A stretch of 64,000 bases of DNA from Arthrobacter yangruifuii (lineage in GTDB: Bacteria > Actinomycetota > Actinomycetes > Actinomycetales > Micrococcaceae): positions 496,001 to 560,000 of the forward strand of contig NZ_VTFX01000004.1 of NCBI RefSeq assembly GCF_009192775.1, given 5' to 3'. The notes under the pieces were generated by a model, which saw only the letters and a program-made list of their open reading frames with translations, made no database searches and had not been told where the DNA came from. Positions 37,496 through 46,974 of this stretch are shown here, piece by piece (within the stretch, counting starts at the first letter, position 1; the number at the start of each line of letters is the position of its first letter). The position numbers and the translations under genes were made by a program.

Positions 37496-38185
37496 ATGGC
37501 AAATGTACGCCAGCTGCTGACGAGCCTGCAGTTCGCGGACTCGGCCTTCCCCAGCGGCTTCTACACCATGTCGCACGGGCTGGAAGGATACAGCCAGGCC
37601 CGCCTGGTGTCCCGTGACGGAGTGCAGCCGCTGCTGGCCGGGTTGCTGCTGCACTCCGTGGGGCCTTCGGATGCAACGGCCCTGGCCGCGGCGCACCGGG
37701 CGGCCGGCGACGGCGACGTCGAGCTGGTGCAGGAGATCGACCAGCGGCTGTTCGCTTCCAAGCTGAATGCGGAAATGCGCACCGCGTCCGTGCGCAGCGG
37801 ACACCAGCTGATCGATCTCGGCGCCGAGCTGACCGACCACGCCCTGCTCGCCGAATACGCCGGGAGGGTGCGGCTGCACAGCACACCCGGCTGCCAACCG
37901 GTTGCGGCAGCTGTTGTGTACGCGGCAAACGGGGTATCGACCCGTGACTCCGTGGCATCGGATCTGTTTGCCTTTTCGGCGAGCTTTGTCGGAGCCGCCC
38001 TGCGGCTGCGCCTGACCGACCACCGGCAGGCACAGGCCGTCCTGCTTGAAACGGCCGGGGTGATCGAGCAGGCGACGGAGGCAGCCCTCGAGCGCGATCT
38101 CGCTGACCTTGGCGGCTGCGCCCCCATGGCAGACATCATGTCCGCCCGGCATGAGCGGGCCGAGGCGAGGCTGTTCGCCAGCTGA
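37496..38185 (+). CDS. ureF: Urease accessory protein UreF
   Basis: A 229-residue UreF protein, with the typical DSAFPSGFYTMSHGLE near residue 15. UreF links UreD-bound urease to UreG and controls nickel insertion. It starts 9 bases after ureC, followed by ureG. No ureE lies between ureC and ureF, where it commonly occurs. Confidence 0.93.
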   Translation: MANVRQLLTSLQFADSAFPSGFYTMSHGLEGYSQARLVSRDGVQPLLAGLLLHSVGPSDATALAAAHRAAGDGDVELVQEIDQRLFASKLNAEMRTASVRSGHQLIDLGAELTDHALLAEYAGRVRLHSTPGCQPVAAAVVYAANGVSTRDSVASDLFAFSASFVGAALRLRLTDHRQAQAVLLETAGVIEQATEAALERDLADLGGCAPMADIMSARHERAEARLFAS

Positions 38186-38265
38186 GGCCCGCTTCGACGA
38201 GCTACCTAAACACTGCGGCGCCGCCACCGGCGCCGAAACGCAGATTCACCGGAAAGAAGGAACCA

Positions 38266-38901
38266 ATGAGCGAGAACGTATTGAGGATCGGCATCGGCGG
38301 CCCCGTGGGCAGCGGTAAGACCGCGCTGACGGAGGCACTGGTGCCGCTGCTGATCGAGGCCGGCCGCACCCCCGGCGTGATCACCAATGACATCTACACC
38401 CAGGAGGATGCCCACCATGTCCGCAGGGAACTGGCCGGCATCCTTGACCCCGAGCGCGTGGTGGGTGTTGAGACCGGGTCCTGCCCGCATACGGCCGTGC
38501 GTGATGACCCAACCATGAACCTGGCCGTCGGTGCGGAGATGCTGGAACGGTTTCCCGAGATTGACACGCTCATCTATGAGTCGGGCGGTGACAACCTGAC
38601 GCTCACCTTCTCGCCGGCGCTGGCCGACGTCTTCGTCTTCGTGCTCGACACCGCCGAGGGCGAGAAGATGCCGCGCAAACGCGGTCCCGGCATCACCGAC
38701 AGCGACATCCTGGTGATCAACAAGATCGACATCGCGCAGTACGTCCGCACCGACCTCGACGTGATGGAGTCCGACGCACACCGGGTGCGCGAAAACAGGC
38801 CAGTGGTGCTGACCAACTCCCTCACGGGCTTCGGCGTCGATGAACTCCACCGGCAGATCATGACGCAGTGGAACGGTGCCAGAACCGAGCTCATCGGATG
38901 A
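38266..38901 (+). CDS. ureG: Urease accessory GTPase UreG
   Basis: A 211-residue SIMIBI-class GTPase with P-loop GGPVGSGKT near residue 10, the nickel-binding CPH motif in ETGSCPHTA, and the NKID guanine motif. Its N-terminus lacks the His-rich stretch that some UreG proteins use to store nickel. GTP hydrolysis delivers Ni to urease. It follows ureF by 80 bases and overlaps ureD by 4. Confidence 0.96.
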   Translation: MSENVLRIGIGGPVGSGKTALTEALVPLLIEAGRTPGVITNDIYTQEDAHHVRRELAGILDPERVVGVETGSCPHTAVRDDPTMNLAVGAEMLERFPEIDTLIYESGGDNLTLTFSPALADVFVFVLDTAEGEKMPRKRGPGITDSDILVINKIDIAQYVRTDLDVMESDAHRVRENRPVVLTNSLTGFGVDELHRQIMTQWNGARTELIG

Positions 38902-39986
38902 CGTTACGAGCGACGGAACCCCGGAACACGCCGGTTGCCGCAGAGGATGCCGCAACGGGCGCAGACGGAGTCGCCCGGGTAGGCCCGTCTCCGGTACGGC
39001 CGGCACCCCGGACCGACGCACGGGCACCCGGCGCGGGCGGCTACCGGCTCGAACCGGAGTTCTATGAGCCCGCCAGGGTGCCCTCCGAGGTGCTGCGGCA
39101 TACGGAGGAGGCGTGGCAGAACCTGCCCGTTGGCAGCCCGGGGAAGGTGGGCGTTCTGCAGCTCGGCTTCGCCCGCAACCGGGACCGCACCGAGCTGGTG
39201 CAGCACTACCAGAAGTCGCCGCTGCAGATCATGCATCCTCTCTACTTCAACCCGCTGCGCCCCGACATGGCCTACACCTACCTAATGTCGTCGGGCGGCG
39301 GCATCCTGCAGGGGGACCGGCTGCGCACCGACATGAGTTTCGGTCCCGGCACGTCGGCGTATGTGACCACGCAGACGCAAACGCGCGTCTACCGCATGGC
39401 CCACGACTATGCCTCGGCGATCGTGAACCTCACGGTGGATGACGACGCCTACGTGGAGTATCTTCCCGAGCCCGTTGTGCCCTTCGCCGATTCCCGCTTC
39501 TACCAGCAGACCTCTGTGGTGATCGACGAGTCAGCCACCCTGCTGCTCGGCGAGACCCTGTACGCGGGCAGGCTCGCCCGCGGGGAGCGGCACGCCTACG
39601 ACCTGTATGCCTCCGATCTGGAGGTGCGGCGTCCGGACGGCCGGCTGGTCGCCCTGGACCGGGTGCGGCTCAGTCCCGGGTCGGGAGCGGGCGGCGCCGG
39701 CGTGAACGGGCTCGATGTGCTTGCCGGCCATGACGTACTCGCAATGCTCTACGTCTTCACCCCGCGCGCTCCGACAGCCCTGCTCGCGGACACTTTGCTC
39801 CGGGCTGTCGGTGAAAGCGGCGGCGATCTGGTCTTCGGGGTGAGCACATTGCCCGGTGATACAGGCGTGTGGATGCGTCTGGTGGGCAACGACACCGTGG
39901 CCGTGGCGGCCGCGAACACAGCCGCGGCGTCCGCCGTGCACGAGTTGCTGACCGGGCGGCAGGCACCCGTGATTCGAAAGAGCTAG
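38898..39986 (+). CDS. ureD: Urease accessory protein UreD
   Basis: A 362-residue UreD/UreH protein, which binds apo-urease as a scaffold and nickel channel. The core begins around residue 60 and contains YTYLMSSGGGILQGD, a conserved family segment. The first 55 residues (Ala, Pro, Arg, Gly) are an extension not seen in shorter UreD proteins. The ATG at 38898 overlaps the ureG stop as ATGA. The NiCoT gene follows after 14 bases. Confidence 0.9.
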   Translation: MTLRATEPRNTPVAAEDAATGADGVARVGPSPVRPAPRTDARAPGAGGYRLEPEFYEPARVPSEVLRHTEEAWQNLPVGSPGKVGVLQLGFARNRDRTELVQHYQKSPLQIMHPLYFNPLRPDMAYTYLMSSGGGILQGDRLRTDMSFGPGTSAYVTTQTQTRVYRMAHDYASAIVNLTVDDDAYVEYLPEPVVPFADSRFYQQTSVVIDESATLLLGETLYAGRLARGERHAYDLYASDLEVRRPDGRLVALDRVRLSPGSGAGGAGVNGLDVLAGHDVLAMLYVFTPRAPTALLADTLLRAVGESGGDLVFGVSTLPGDTGVWMRLVGNDTVAVAAANTAAASAVHELLTGRQAPVIRKS

Positions 39987-40000
39987 AGAGGGGACCAACG

Positions 40001-41188
40001 GTGGACAAACAGTCGAACGCTCAGGAGGCGGAGGTGACGCCGGGGCGCTCTTACCGGGCGCAGGTGGTTCTCGCCTTCATTCCGGTCGGGCTCCTGCACA
40101 TTGTGGGTTTCGGGCTGTTCTTTTTCCTGGTCGAGCCGCTGCATCTGCAGCTGGGTTCCTCCGTCTTCGGGGTTGGCATTGCCGTGGTGGCCTATGTGCT
40201 GGGTGTCAGGCACGCCTTCGACGCCGACCACATAGCAGCGATCGACAACACCACCCGCAAGCTCGTCGACCTGCGCAAGCCGGCCGCCGGAGTCGGGCTG
40301 TTCTTCTCCCTGGGGCACTCCACCATTGTCTTCCTCATGGCGGCGCTGCTGGCGCTCGGAGTGAGCTGGGCCGTGGGGCTCAGCAGTGACGGCAACGAGG
40401 TGCGAAACGGCCTGGGCGTGTTCGGGACGATGGTTTCCGGAGTCTTCCTGCTGCTGATCGGACTCATCAACGCCGTCGCGTTCATCGGGATCCTCAAGGT
40501 CTGGCGGGCCTCACGCAACGGTGACCTCGACGAGCTGGAGCTGGAGCGGCATCTGCAGGGCCGGGGCCTTATCAGCCGCCTCATCCGGCCGATGCTGCGG
40601 ACCATCGACCGGCCGGGAAAGATGTACGCCGTCGGTTTCCTGTTTGGGCTCGGTTTCGACACCGCAAGCGAAATCGCCCTGCTGGTGCTTGCCGGAACGG
40701 GGGCGGCCACGGGACTGCCCTGGTACGCCATCCTCTGCCTGCCGCTGATCTTCGCTGCCGGCATGAGTCTGTTCGACACGCTCGACTCTGCCGTCATGGT
40801 GAAAGCCTACGGCTGGGCCAGCGTCAATGCGGTTCGCAAGCTGTACTACAACCTCACCATCACCGGGCTCTCGGTGATGATTGCCGTCATGATCGGCGGC
40901 ATCGAGCTGGTCGGGCTCCTGAACGAGAAACTCGGATTGCGGGACCCGCTCACCGGGTGGGTGGCCGGCATTGACCTTGAGAATGTGGGTTACATCGTCG
41001 TAGCCACGCTGGTGCTGGTCTGGTTGACCTCCACTGCCTACTGGCGGCTGGGACACGTGGAGGAGCGATGGGCGCTTGCGAGCGGCGGCGGCGGGGGCGG
41101 CGCGGCCGGGCCCGGCGGGACGGAGTTTGGAGAGAGGCCGGCGAAAGGGGCGGCGCCTGACGACGCCCCGGGAAAGGAACCGACGTGA
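40001..41188 (+). CDS. NiCoT-family nickel/cobalt importer
   Basis: A 395-residue membrane protein with about eight helices and the signature RHAFDADHIAAIDN in helix 2, plus LGHSTIVF and GFDTASE in later helices. These are the defining motifs of the nickel/cobalt permease family (HoxN, NixA, NhlF). Placement after ureD points to nickel for urease. The GTG at 40001 follows GAGAGGGG; upstream in-frame sequence to 39869 overlaps ureD and is ignored. The C-terminal tail is Gly/Ala-rich. Confidence 0.93.
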   Translation: MDKQSNAQEAEVTPGRSYRAQVVLAFIPVGLLHIVGFGLFFFLVEPLHLQLGSSVFGVGIAVVAYVLGVRHAFDADHIAAIDNTTRKLVDLRKPAAGVGLFFSLGHSTIVFLMAALLALGVSWAVGLSSDGNEVRNGLGVFGTMVSGVFLLLIGLINAVAFIGILKVWRASRNGDLDELELERHLQGRGLISRLIRPMLRTIDRPGKMYAVGFLFGLGFDTASEIALLVLAGTGAATGLPWYAILCLPLIFAAGMSLFDTLDSAVMVKAYGWASVNAVRKLYYNLTITGLSVMIAVMIGGIELVGLLNEKLGLRDPLTGWVAGIDLENVGYIVVATLVLVWLTSTAYWRLGHVEERWALASGGGGGGAAGPGGTEFGERPAKGAAPDDAPGKEPT

Positions 41189-42114
41189 GCAGCGCCAGTG
41201 CGGCCGCACCGAGCCCGTCCATCTCAGGCACGGACTGGCTGAAGGGCTGGTGCCAGGGGCTTTCGCAGATATTCTTCCAAAGCAACGTCTTCACGGCGCT
41301 GCTGATTCTCGCGGCCTTCGCCGTGGCCGACTGGCGCATGGCACTGCTCGTGCTGATCGGCTGCGCGGCAAACACCTTGGGCGGGCGCCTGCTTAGGGCC
41401 GACACGTCGTCAGTGGCGTCGGGGATGCAGGGGTTCTGCGGCGCCCTCGTCGGGGCCGGGACCTACGCGGCCATCGGCGGTCAGTGGGCTGCCTATCCGA
41501 TTGCGCTGATCGGCGGTCTGCTCTGCGCCCCCGTGACATGGCTGGTGGTCACGCTCTTCACGAAGACTCCGTTGAAAGTCTTCAACCTGCCGTCGACGAC
41601 GGCGCCGTTCTGCATCGTCGCCACCGGAATACTGCTCAGCACGGAGGCACTCCACGTGAACGGGGCGCCGTCGACCACCATCGACTCGGATGCGGTGGCC
41701 TTCGCACGTTCCCTGCTAACCAATGTGTCCGAGGTGGTCCTGGTCAACAACGAGTGGTCGGGGGCGCTTATTCTGCTCGGGCTGTTCGTGGCCAGCTGGA
41801 AGGTAGGGCTTGCCGGGGTGCTCGGAAGCGTGGTGGGGAGCCTGTGCGCGCTGGCGATGGGCGAGAGCCTCACCGAGACCGCGAACGGCCTTGCCGGCTA
41901 CTCCGGTGTGCTGACCGCCATTGCCCTCGCGGTGGTCTTCCTGCGAAGCAGTGCGCTTTCCTGGGTACTCGCCGTGATTGGCACCGTGGTGACCGCCGTC
42001 GTGACGCTGCTGATGCATGACATCAACGCCCCCACCTACACGTGGCCGTACATCCTCACCACCTGGGTGTTCCTGGTCATTGCCCATTACCTTCCGGGGG
42101 CCAAGCGGACGTGA
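41185..42114 (+). CDS. Urea transporter/channel (UT family)
   Basis: A 309-residue membrane protein of the urea transporter family with two homologous halves; the repeats carry GMQGFCGALVGAGTY with LPSTTAPFC in the first half, and YSGVLTAIAL in the second. It would let urea cross the plasma membrane. The GTG start overlaps the NiCoT stop by 4 bases, so nickel and urea entry are translated together with the urease cluster. Confidence 0.92.
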   Translation: MSSASAAAPSPSISGTDWLKGWCQGLSQIFFQSNVFTALLILAAFAVADWRMALLVLIGCAANTLGGRLLRADTSSVASGMQGFCGALVGAGTYAAIGGQWAAYPIALIGGLLCAPVTWLVVTLFTKTPLKVFNLPSTTAPFCIVATGILLSTEALHVNGAPSTTIDSDAVAFARSLLTNVSEVVLVNNEWSGALILLGLFVASWKVGLAGVLGSVVGSLCALAMGESLTETANGLAGYSGVLTAIALAVVFLRSSALSWVLAVIGTVVTAVVTLLMHDINAPTYTWPYILTTWVFLVIAHYLPGAKRT

Positions 42115-42219
42115 TCCTGCCGCGCGCCCGTATGGCCGCAGTGGGGGCGCGGCACCCTCCCGACCGGCGTCCGGCGTGACAGGAGATACGTCGGTCCCCC
42201 GGTGCCGGCGTTGAGGGGT

Positions 42220-42597
42220 TTAGAGCTCCGCACCTATCCACAGGCCGATGACGGCGGCGGCGACGGAGAGCACGAGCATGACAATACCGCTGATGAAGGA
42301 CGCTCCGTAGCGGCCCTGCTTGATCAGCTGCACCGTTTCGTAGCTTGCCGTGCTGAAGGTGGTGTAACCGCCGAGGAACCCGGTGCCGATCACGATACTG
42401 AGGTCCGTCGACACAAAATGCTCAATGGTGAGGCCGGTGAGAAAGCCCAGCACGAGGGAGCCGGAAACGTTGATGATCGTTGTTGCCCACTGGAACGACG
42501 TCTTCAGGTGTGCGCGGATGAGTCCGTCCACGATGAACCGCACCGTGGCGCCGAGCCCGCCGGCCAGTGCGAGAAGGAGGAAGATCCCGGGGGTCAT
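42220..42597 (-). CDS. crcB: Fluoride channel subunit CrcB/Fluc
   Basis: A 125-residue four-helix Fluc protein; GTGFLGGYTTFSTASYE near residue 77 is the conserved pore segment with the Phe and Thr residues of the fluoride path. The ATG at 42597 overlaps the stop of the other crcB gene by 4 bases. Two neighbouring crcB genes usually encode a heterodimeric channel that expels fluoride. Confidence 0.92.
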   Translation of the reverse strand: MTPGIFLLLALAGGLGATVRFIVDGLIRAHLKTSFQWATTIINVSGSLVLGFLTGLTIEHFVSTDLSIVIGTGFLGGYTTFSTASYETVQLIKQGRYGASFISGIVMLVLSVAAAVIGLWIGAEL

Positions 42598-43055
42598 GAC
42601 GCGTCCTCCTGGTTGTTCTTGTGCTGCCGGCCCGAGCCCCGGGCATTGACGGCACTGGCAATGGCGATACCCGCCCACGTGGCGCAGGCGCCCACGAGCA
42701 CCGTGCCCAGGGCGTAGATCAGCGCAACCCAGGGCAGCCCGTCGCGAAAGAGCACGGCGGTATCCGTCGCCAGGGAGCTGTACGTGGTGAAGCCGCCGCA
42801 GAACCCGGTGCCGAGCAGCAGCTTGAGGTTCGCACCGGTCGGTCGGGACTTGTCCAGGCGGGTGACCGCTTCATAGAGGTAGCCGAGCAGGAAGGCGCCC
42901 ACGATGTTGATGATCGGGATGGCCACCGGCACCGAGCCGAGGTTCGGGATAAGCAGCGAAAGTCCCTCACGGCTGGCGGCACCGGCTCCGCCGCCGAGGA
43001 AGACGAGGGCGATAGCGGCCCCGCGCAGATATGCCGGGCGGCTGCCGGCACTCAT
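42594..43055 (-). CDS. crcB: Fluoride channel subunit CrcB/Fluc, first of pair
   Basis: A 153-residue Fluc-family protein with GTGFCGGFTTYSSLATD near residue 82. The C-terminal 15 residues are polar, rich in Asn, Lys and Asp. It overlaps the next crcB gene by 4 bases. The 276 bases upstream hold a 12-base-period repeat but no recognisable fluoride riboswitch. Confidence 0.92.
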   Translation of the reverse strand: MSAGSRPAYLRGAAIALVFLGGGAGAASREGLSLLIPNLGSVPVAIPIINIVGAFLLGYLYEAVTRLDKSRPTGANLKLLLGTGFCGGFTTYSSLATDTAVLFRDGLPWVALIYALGTVLVGACATWAGIAIASAVNARGSGRQHKNNQEDAS

Positions 43056-43111
43056 TTCGTGCTCCGAGGCCGTGTGGTATCCGTGCCGGGCTTCTCAGCG
43101 AAACCCCCGGG

Positions 43112-43147
43112 CTGCCGGAGGACCTGCCGAAGGATCTGCCGAGTCAG
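43112..43147. repeat. Short tandem repeat, 12-base period, upstream of the crcB pair
   Basis: CTGCCG recurs at 43112, 43124 and 43136, separated by GAGGAC and AAGGAT. Its role is unknown. Confidence 0.6.
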
Positions 43148-43331
43148 GACCGGAGGAACGCCGGTAGCGAGCGGGCGCTGCAGTGGAGGATTCGGGGAAG
43201 TTCCCATCTAAGCGAGGTTACTCGTGCGGCGGACTGCCTTCAACGCTGACCGGGCGAGGGCCGCGGAAAGCGCCCGGACCCGGCAGGCACCGCGGAGTGC
43301 CGGAGTGCCCCGCGGTGCTGTCCCGGCGTCC

Positions 43332-46300
43332 CTAGCGCCGGCCGTCCCTGCCCGCAGCGTCCGGTAAGGCACCCTCACTGACGGGTGCCGGCACCGCCGG
43401 GCCGGCGTCCGGGGCCTGTGCCTGGGGGCGCTTCGGCAGCGGAGCAGGCTGGAGTGTCCGGTACCCGGAAATGGCCGGCGGCTCGTCCGTCGGCAGCTCG
43501 GACAGCATCTCGTGCAGGATACCCACACCGCGTTCCAGCTGCGGATCCTCGCCGGCCACATAGGCATGCGGCGGGAAAGCCACTTCGATGTCGGGTTCCA
43601 CGCCGCGGTTTTCCACGTCCCAGCCGACGCCGCCCGTGAACCAGTAGGCGTACCGCGGCTGGTTCACCACGGTTCCGTCCACCAGATCAAAGCGTCCGTC
43701 GATTCCCACGACGCCGCCCCACGTACGCGTGCCGACCACCGGGCCGATGCCCCGCAGCTTGGAAACCTGGGTAACGATGTCACCATCGGATCCAGCAAAT
43801 TCATCAGTGAGGATCACTACCGGTCCGCGCGGAGCGTGGGACGGGTAAGGAGTGGGGGTGCCTGCCCGCGGGACGCTCCAGGCCGTGACTTTCCGCCCGA
43901 TCAGTTCGGCAACCAGCTGGGACGTGTGTCCGCCCCGGTTGCGCCGGACATCAACCAGCAGGGCCTTCATGGACGCTTCCTGGTCCAGGTCCCGGTGCAG
44001 CTGCGACCAGCCGTTGGCCACCATATCCGGGATATGCAGGTAGCCGAACTCGCCGTGGGAGGCTTCCCGGACGGTGCGGCGGTTGGCGCTGACCCAGTTC
44101 TGGTACCGCAGGCGCTCCTCGCTCCGCAGCGGAACGACGGCGATCCGGCGCCGGGACGGCACACCGTCATCGTCTGTGGTCACGACCGTCAGTTCCACGG
44201 TCCGGCCTGCGGCGCCGGCCAGCAGGACTGCCGGTCCTTCCGCCGCCGGAACCGGTTGTCCGTCCACGGCGGCGATGATGTCGCCGGGATGGACGTCGGC
44301 GCCCGGGGCACTGAGCGGCGAGGTGGCCTGCGGATCCGAAGATTCAGCACCGAGGATCCGGACCACCTCCCATCCGCCGGCTGTCGGGCGCAGATCGGCG
44401 CCGAGGAAGCCCTGTCCGCCGGAGCCCTGTTCGGTGACCGGAGCCGGAGTGACATAGGCATGGGACGTGCCCAGTTCGCCGTGCATTTCCCACAGCAAAT
44501 CCACCAGGTCGTCATGGCTGCCCAGGTTCTGCACCAGGGGACGGTACCGGGCGTGGACGCCCGTCCAGTCCAATCCGCCCATGTCCGCTGCCCAGAAGAA
44601 GTCCCGCTGCAGCCGCCACGCTTCGTCAAATGCCTGGCCCCACACCTTCACCGGATCTATCCGGACCCGGATACGCTCCAGGTCCACGCGGACGTTCTCC
44701 GCCGAATCGTCCTCCACCCGGGCTGCTGCCGGCACCATACGGACGCCGCCCTCGTGGCGCAGCACTACCTTGGTGCCGTCGCCGCTGACTTCGAAGTCGT
44801 CCAGCGCCGGGACCAGAACGGAGACGTCCTTCTTCGCAAGGTCAAAGCGTTCCAGACGGGAGGACGGGTCCCTGTCCACCGCCGTTGCCCGGCCGTCGCC
44901 CGTGACGCCGTAAAGGTCCGAGGCCTGCCACAGCAGGCACCCTTCCGCCGTCCGGAGCTTCGCATAGCGCCCCTGCGGAACCGGAACTGCAATCAGGCGG
45001 TCACCGATGCGCTCGGCATCGACCCGCACGGGAGCAACGGTGCCGTCCGGGGTTTTCTCCGCGGTGCCGGGTTTCACCCCGTCGGATGCCCCGGACGCGC
45101 CGCCCGCTGCAGCTACGGAAGTCCCGGATACCGACGGGCCGAACGGCGAGGGTGTCCCGGCTGCCAGCGCGGCCAGGAACGGCTTCGTGGAAGCCGGGAA
45201 GCTGAGGTCGAACCGGTGGGTGTCATACACCGGATCGAAGCTGCGCTCCGAAAGGAAGGCCAGATAGCGGCCGTCGGTGGTGAAGGACGGATCATGGTCG
45301 GTGAACCGGCCGTCGGTGACGTCGACGGCCGGAGCCGCCGTGTCCAGCACGGACCGGAGGCGGATACGGGAGTGCCCTTCAGCGCTGGATGGTTCCGCCC
45401 AGGCCAGCCACTGCGAGTCCGGGGAGAACGCCAGCTGGTCGACGGCACCGAACTCGGACGCGGCTACGGGCAGAAGTTCTGCCCGCGCGACGTTCAGCAC
45501 AAAGACTTCACCGTATTCAGTGGCCACTCCCACACGCTGTCCGTCCGGGCTGGGAACCACTTGGCTGACACGGGTGGGGCGGTCGAACCCGACACGGACA
45601 GGGCCGGCGGTTCCGCCCGCACCGGTGGTACGCGCACCGCCGGGGGCCTCGGCCGCCGGGGCATCCCGGTACCCGGCACCGGTCCGGGTTTCCTCCGTGT
45701 GGACACCGCCCAAAGGAGCGGCAGCACCGCCTGCCGAAACCGGGCGGGGCAGCACAAAACCGTTGCTCCCACCGGGCCCGGCCGGTTTTCCGCCGGACTG
45801 TCCGCCCCCGTCCGCCGGAGCGGCGGCGTCCAGGGCAGCGTCTTCGAAGACATCCCTGATATAGATGGCTTCCTCACCGTCATGATCCGCCACGTAGACG
45901 GCACGGGATCCGGCCAACGGCCGGCCCAGCCGGGCGCGGACAGACGAGTCCGCTTCAATCACCCGTGACGGACCATCCCGGTGGGTCAGCCAGTGCAGCG
46001 TGCCGTGGCTTTCCACCAGGCTTGCGGTGCCCGTGGCATCAGGAACGACCTCCGCAAGATGCTTCGAAACATCCAACGGACGGGGCCGCCGGGCAGTGCC
46101 GGCCGAGCCCAGGGAAATATCCACGGGCTGCGCTTCACTGTCCAGGGAAGGCAGCAGCCAGATGCGGCCCGCCGATTCGAACACGATCCGGCTGCCGTCG
46201 GAAGACGCATGCCGGACGTAGAAGCCTTCGAAGTCCGTGTGCCGGCGGAGATCCCCGCCCCGCGGGGTAACCGAATAGAGGTTGCCGTAGCCTTCGTGGT

Positions 46301-46928
46301 CAGACAGGAAGACCACCCTCCCGTCGATCCACATCGGGTCTGACAGGTTGCCGTCCAACTCGGGCACGAGCCGAAGGAATTCTCCGTTGCCGTCAGCATC
46401 GATCCAGAGCTTTCCGGCGGTTCCGCCGCGGTAGCGTTTCCACCAGGCCTGTTCGCGCGTCAGCAGGCTGCCGATCACCATCGGGCGTTCATCGCCGACG
46501 GCCGGCCCTTCCGCCAGGGTCTCCACGGGCCCGTACGGCAGCTTGACCGGAGCCGAACCGTCGAGGGGAACGGCAAATGCCCAGCGCAGCCTGTTGTCCT
46601 CCTGCTCCACCGAGCAGGTAGCAATCACCTGACCGGCAGCGTTGAATCCCTTCAGACGCGTGCTCTGGCTGCCCCAGAAGGTCAGCTGCCGGAAATTGCC
46701 GCCGTCGACGTCGGCGGTGACGATCTCCGGCGCGCCGCCCTGGACCACCTGCCACGCCAACCTCGTCCCGTCCGGGGAGAACTTCGGGCTGCGCGCCGGC
46801 AGTTGGAGGGCGGAAACCCGCCACGCGCGGCCGCCGTCCAGAGGAGCCATCCAGACATCGTCTTCAGCGACGAAAGTGAGGAGATCCCCGTGCAGGTCAG
46901 GGTAACGAAGGTATGACGTTGGACTCAT
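43332..46928 (-). CDS. Tricorn-type S41 serine protease
   Basis: A 1198-residue tricorn-core homologue. The N-terminal third is a six-bladed propeller (repeated SPDG-type turns), a second propeller follows after a low-complexity insert (about 360-440), then a PDZ-like domain (near 870-950) and the S41 catalytic domain. The catalytic His is in LGTSHAYVTP, and the nucleophile Ser is in DEFAGSDGD; a Glu in ENRGVEPD is likely part of the site. Tricorn proteins cut peptides released by larger proteases. The ATG at 46928 was chosen. The kinase gene is upstream on the same strand, 46 bases away. Confidence 0.9.
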   Translation of the reverse strand: MSPTSYLRYPDLHGDLLTFVAEDDVWMAPLDGGRAWRVSALQLPARSPKFSPDGTRLAWQVVQGGAPEIVTADVDGGNFRQLTFWGSQSTRLKGFNAAGQVIATCSVEQEDNRLRWAFAVPLDGSAPVKLPYGPVETLAEGPAVGDERPMVIGSLLTREQAWWKRYRGGTAGKLWIDADGNGEFLRLVPELDGNLSDPMWIDGRVVFLSDHEGYGNLYSVTPRGGDLRRHTDFEGFYVRHASSDGSRIVFESAGRIWLLPSLDSEAQPVDISLGSAGTARRPRPLDVSKHLAEVVPDATGTASLVESHGTLHWLTHRDGPSRVIEADSSVRARLGRPLAGSRAVYVADHDGEEAIYIRDVFEDAALDAAAPADGGGQSGGKPAGPGGSNGFVLPRPVSAGGAAAPLGGVHTEETRTGAGYRDAPAAEAPGGARTTGAGGTAGPVRVGFDRPTRVSQVVPSPDGQRVGVATEYGEVFVLNVARAELLPVAASEFGAVDQLAFSPDSQWLAWAEPSSAEGHSRIRLRSVLDTAAPAVDVTDGRFTDHDPSFTTDGRYLAFLSERSFDPVYDTHRFDLSFPASTKPFLAALAAGTPSPFGPSVSGTSVAAAGGASGASDGVKPGTAEKTPDGTVAPVRVDAERIGDRLIAVPVPQGRYAKLRTAEGCLLWQASDLYGVTGDGRATAVDRDPSSRLERFDLAKKDVSVLVPALDDFEVSGDGTKVVLRHEGGVRMVPAAARVEDDSAENVRVDLERIRVRIDPVKVWGQAFDEAWRLQRDFFWAADMGGLDWTGVHARYRPLVQNLGSHDDLVDLLWEMHGELGTSHAYVTPAPVTEQGSGGQGFLGADLRPTAGGWEVVRILGAESSDPQATSPLSAPGADVHPGDIIAAVDGQPVPAAEGPAVLLAGAAGRTVELTVVTTDDDGVPSRRRIAVVPLRSEERLRYQNWVSANRRTVREASHGEFGYLHIPDMVANGWSQLHRDLDQEASMKALLVDVRRNRGGHTSQLVAELIGRKVTAWSVPRAGTPTPYPSHAPRGPVVILTDEFAGSDGDIVTQVSKLRGIGPVVGTRTWGGVVGIDGRFDLVDGTVVNQPRYAYWFTGGVGWDVENRGVEPDIEVAFPPHAYVAGEDPQLERGVGILHEMLSELPTDEPPAISGYRTLQPAPLPKRPQAQAPDAGPAVPAPVSEGALPDAAGRDGRR

Positions 46929-46974
46929 GGGACGATCCTATCTATCGCCATGGACGCACGGTTGGCTTTTTGCG

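Noticed and set aside
35486-38227. 913-codon open frame antisense to ureB-ureC-ureF
   Set aside because: The urease genes on the plus strand have every active-site residue; the antisense frame has low-complexity composition and is a by-product of high GC content.
43080-43110. CTGAGA-containing stretch upstream of crcB, as in a TPP riboswitch
   Set aside because: The second conserved TPP block and overall fold are absent, and the gene is not thiamine-related.
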